From Sphagnum compactum (lineage: Eukaryota > Bryophyta > Sphagnopsida > Sphagnales), in NCBI GenBank assembly GCA_965153455.1, contig OZ234494.1, positions 24,242,001 through 24,306,000 of the forward strand: DNA of 64,000 nucleotides. The letters are read 5' to 3'. Positions 62,075 through 64,000 of the stretch are shown piece by piece (position 1 is the stretch's first letter; the number at the start of each line of letters is the position of its first letter). The position numbers were made by a program, and so were the translations under genes. The notes under the pieces were generated by a model. That model saw only the letters and a list, made by a program, of their open reading frames with translations, did not search any database and was not told where the DNA came from.

Positions 62075-62079
62075 TGACG
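62075..62079 (+). promoter_or_regulatory. TGACG motif upstream of GST
   Basis: TGACG is the core bound by TGA-class bZIP factors in as-1-type elements, which are well known in plant GST promoters. Three more lie in the tandem repeat (61588, 61743, 61901). Their spacing differs from a classical as-1 pair, so function is uncertain. Confidence 0.3.
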
Positions 62080-62305
62080 GGAAGAAAAAACAGACTGATA
62101 TTTTTTTATTAGTATTATCGGTAGACTCACACGTGTGTAAGAAGGTGGTGTCGAAGCTTCCCTTTTTCCGGACGCAGAGCCGTTCGACTTCTGGTTGTGT
62201 TTTTGGGACGTTGTTGTGTTTTTCCGGACGAGGGCAGTCGAGTAGGGAGGCGAAGAAGCTGCTGTGGAAGGTGTGGTTTATCATGTCGTAGTACGTGTTG
62301 CGTTC

Positions 62306-62313
62306 TATAAAAG
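62306..62313 (+). promoter_or_regulatory. TATA box of the GST gene
   Basis: TATAAAAG lies 146 bp upstream of the start codon, which would place transcription start near 62340 and leave a leader of about 110 bp. This is the only strong TATA box I could link to a gene in the window. Confidence 0.75.
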
Positions 62314-62451
62314 ACTCAGCGCTCCCCGAGATTTCTTCAATCATCTTTTTTTACTTCAGTCATCAGCTTCAGTCTATCTGCATTTTGCAAACTCTTGTAC
62401 CCGTTTTTCTCTCTTTCACATCGTCTGTGTTTTTGGATCATCAGTTCGAAT

Positions 62452-63804
62452 ATGACGATCAAGATCTATGGAATGCCTTACTCGACCTGCACTGCCAGAG
62501 TGTTGGCCACTCTTGCTGAGAAGGAGGTAGAAGACTATGAGCTTGTTCCAGTCGATCTGTCCGTTGGAGCACACAAGAAACCCGAGTTCCTCAAAATGCA
62601 GGTGCTTGTTCCGTCCTCTGGACACTTTGCTATTTCAATTTGCGTGTCTTCGAGTGCTGATTTCTGAAGAAGCATTATAAGTTCGCTGTTGTAGCCGATT
62701 TGTGTTTTCTGATATGTTGTTACTCCGGCTTTGCTTGGAGTATAACTCAATGACTCGGTACCGAAGGCTCTGAAGGCTTCGACGTGTGCTGGTGTTTTCT
62801 TTGTTTGGAATAGGGCTCATGGATACATTAGGTTCCTTTAGGATCTTGAAAGGTCTTGCTTGTAGTCATTTCTACGGATGCTCAACGACGTCGTTGTTTT
62901 CAGTCCGGAAGATCTTTCGATCTCTCAACACATGAAAAGGGAACAACAACTGAGGGTCAATACAGATATAATGCAGTGTCTTCCCTGTTTGATCTTGGAA
63001 CTTTGGCCTTTTTTGGTTGAGGGAAATCCGGGATTGCCTTGCCATTTGTAATCTTGTCGTGCTAAACGATTTGCTTCTGTTTTTGTAGCCTTTTGGAATG
63101 ATTCCCGTGCTCCAAGACTCAGATTTGACTATCTACGGTGCGTGATTATTCCTTATTTCACTCTACGGCAACCTGTCTGTAGCAGTTGAGCTTCAACTAC
63201 TACTCGAATAAAGAAGTGTAACGGATTTTGGAAATGTCGATGTGCCGTGCTGTAGTAATGTCCCTCCTAATGCATTCTCTCCTTGTTCGATTCGGGTACT
63301 TGCATTTACTTCAATCACTGAGTTTGTTTCTTGATTAAATGGATAGCAGAGTCCCGCGCCATGGCAAGGTATATTTCCGACAAGTTCGAATCTCAGGGTA
63401 CACCATTGTTCGGAAAGACAGCCAAGGACAATGCGCTGGTCAATCAGTGGCTGGAGGTTGAATCTCAAAACTACAATCCCTGCGTATCGTCAATCGTGTA
63501 CCAACTGGTGTTCGTTCCAATGCAAGGCAGGCAAGGCGACGAGACAGTTGTCAAGCAGCAGCTAGAGAAACTGGAGAAGATTCTGGACATCTATGAAGCA
63601 CATCTGTCCAAGAACAAGTACTTGGCAGGCGATTTCTTCAGCTTGGCTGATCTCTCTCACATTCCTTACACTTTTTACCTCGTCAACATGGCCAAGAAGG
63701 GCGACGGAATCACCTCCCGCAAGCATGTGAACGCTTGGTGGGAAGACATCTCTTCCCGCGCGTCGTGGAAGACGGTGACTGCGAAGATGAACGCGAAGGC
63801 CTGA
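62452..63804 (+). CDS. GSTF: Phi-class glutathione S-transferase (GSTF)
   Basis: The exons are 62452-62601, 63089-63137 and 63350-63804. Both introns are GT-AG and in phase, giving 217 residues, the usual phi-class length. The enzyme conjugates glutathione to electrophiles or reduces peroxides in the cytosol. The N-terminal thioredoxin fold (1-80) carries the catalytic serine candidate in YSTCTARV (Ser11), the cis-proline in GMIPVLQD (Pro56) and the glutathione-binding ESRAMARYI motif from Glu67, whose codon is split by intron 2. The helical C-terminal domain contains LEKILDIYEAHLSKNKYLAG and the phi-type FFSLADLSHIPY segment. The three-exon structure is the same as in angiosperm GSTF genes. 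A TATA box and TGACG motifs lie upstream. Confidence 0.94.
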
Positions 63805-64000
63805 ACACGGTCGCTGTGGCGATGACGAACGCTAAGGCGTATGAACAGGTTTTGAGCGTTTCGGCAAGTTGTGACCTTTTAAAGTTGGAGGTGCACTGCT
63901 TTTGTGTTTGTTTGCAATTAGGGATTGTGCGTCTTCTCCCTATACCCTACCGTTTTTTGCACGACATTAGGCACCGTACTAAGAGCATGTTAGCACCATG
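63805..64000 (+). other. GST 3' flank to window end
   Basis: It should contain the GST 3' untranslated region. No clear polyadenylation signal is visible before the window ends. Confidence 0.5.

Noticed and set aside
62041-62079. TTTGGCGAAA-type pair as E2F sites
   Set aside because: The pair departs from the strict E2F consensus and resembles decayed words of the dispersed repeat, so it was not called.

Overview
This window is nuclear DNA from a land plant. All five protein genes are split by GT-AG introns, and their products belong to plant-typical or plant-specific families: a non-canonical Aux/IAA-type PB1 protein, an ARID plus alpha-crystallin-domain protein, the plastid outer-envelope pore OEP24, an EDR2-type PH-START-DUF1336 protein, and a phi-class glutathione transferase. 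The intergenic DNA is very AT-rich and full of decayed repeats. I cannot fix the lineage from sequence alone. The long stand-alone non-canonical IAA protein and the gene-island layout would suit a bryophyte, lycophyte or fern, but this is inference.

Layout. 1-4.4 kb: gene-free DNA with G-rich runs, one well-bounded PIF/Harbinger-like MITE (2059-2422) and copies of a dispersed repeat. 4.5-6.7 kb: long leader or promoter of the first gene, built from two tandem duplications. 6718-9307 (+): non-canonical IAA gene. 10890-15573 (-): ARID-ACD gene with 11 exons, convergent with the first. 16.6-18.1 kb: promoter duplication, a 41-bp minisatellite and a 3-copy 125-bp repeat. 18.1-29.2 kb: AT-rich gene desert. 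29533-32238 (+): OEP24 with 3 exons. 33915-42248 (-): EDR2-like gene with 22 exons, convergent with OEP24. 43-47 kb: duplicated promoter, two related MITE-like elements, a long hairpin. 46.6-60.5 kb: second AT-rich desert. 60.57-60.9 kb: collapsed Ty1/copia remnant. 61.47-61.95 kb: 3-copy repeat. 62452-63804 (+): phi GST with 3 exons and a clear TATA box.

The genes look independently regulated and do not form a pathway. The IAA-type protein and the ARID-ACD protein are nuclear regulators, OEP24 is a plastid pore, the EDR2-like protein is a predicted lipid-binding membrane-associated protein, and the GST is a cytosolic detoxification enzyme. For OEP24, EDR2-like, ARID and GST the exon models join in phase into full-length proteins of 212, 729, 719 and 217 residues. 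The IAA-type protein is 766 residues with the last exon added, with some doubt about its first codon.

Main observations for follow-up: (1) an Aux/IAA-type protein with no degron, an LxLxL motif directly before PB1, and a substituted beta-1 lysine; (2) a dispersed repeat family marked by the palindrome TAGCCAAATTTGGCTA and an A-rich end; (3) a local tandem duplication in the 5' flank of every one of the five genes, two of them carrying candidate response elements (TGTCTC, TGACG); (4) a 41-bp minisatellite open in all three frames; (5) a probable GC-AG intron and a 34-nt microexon in the EDR2-like gene.
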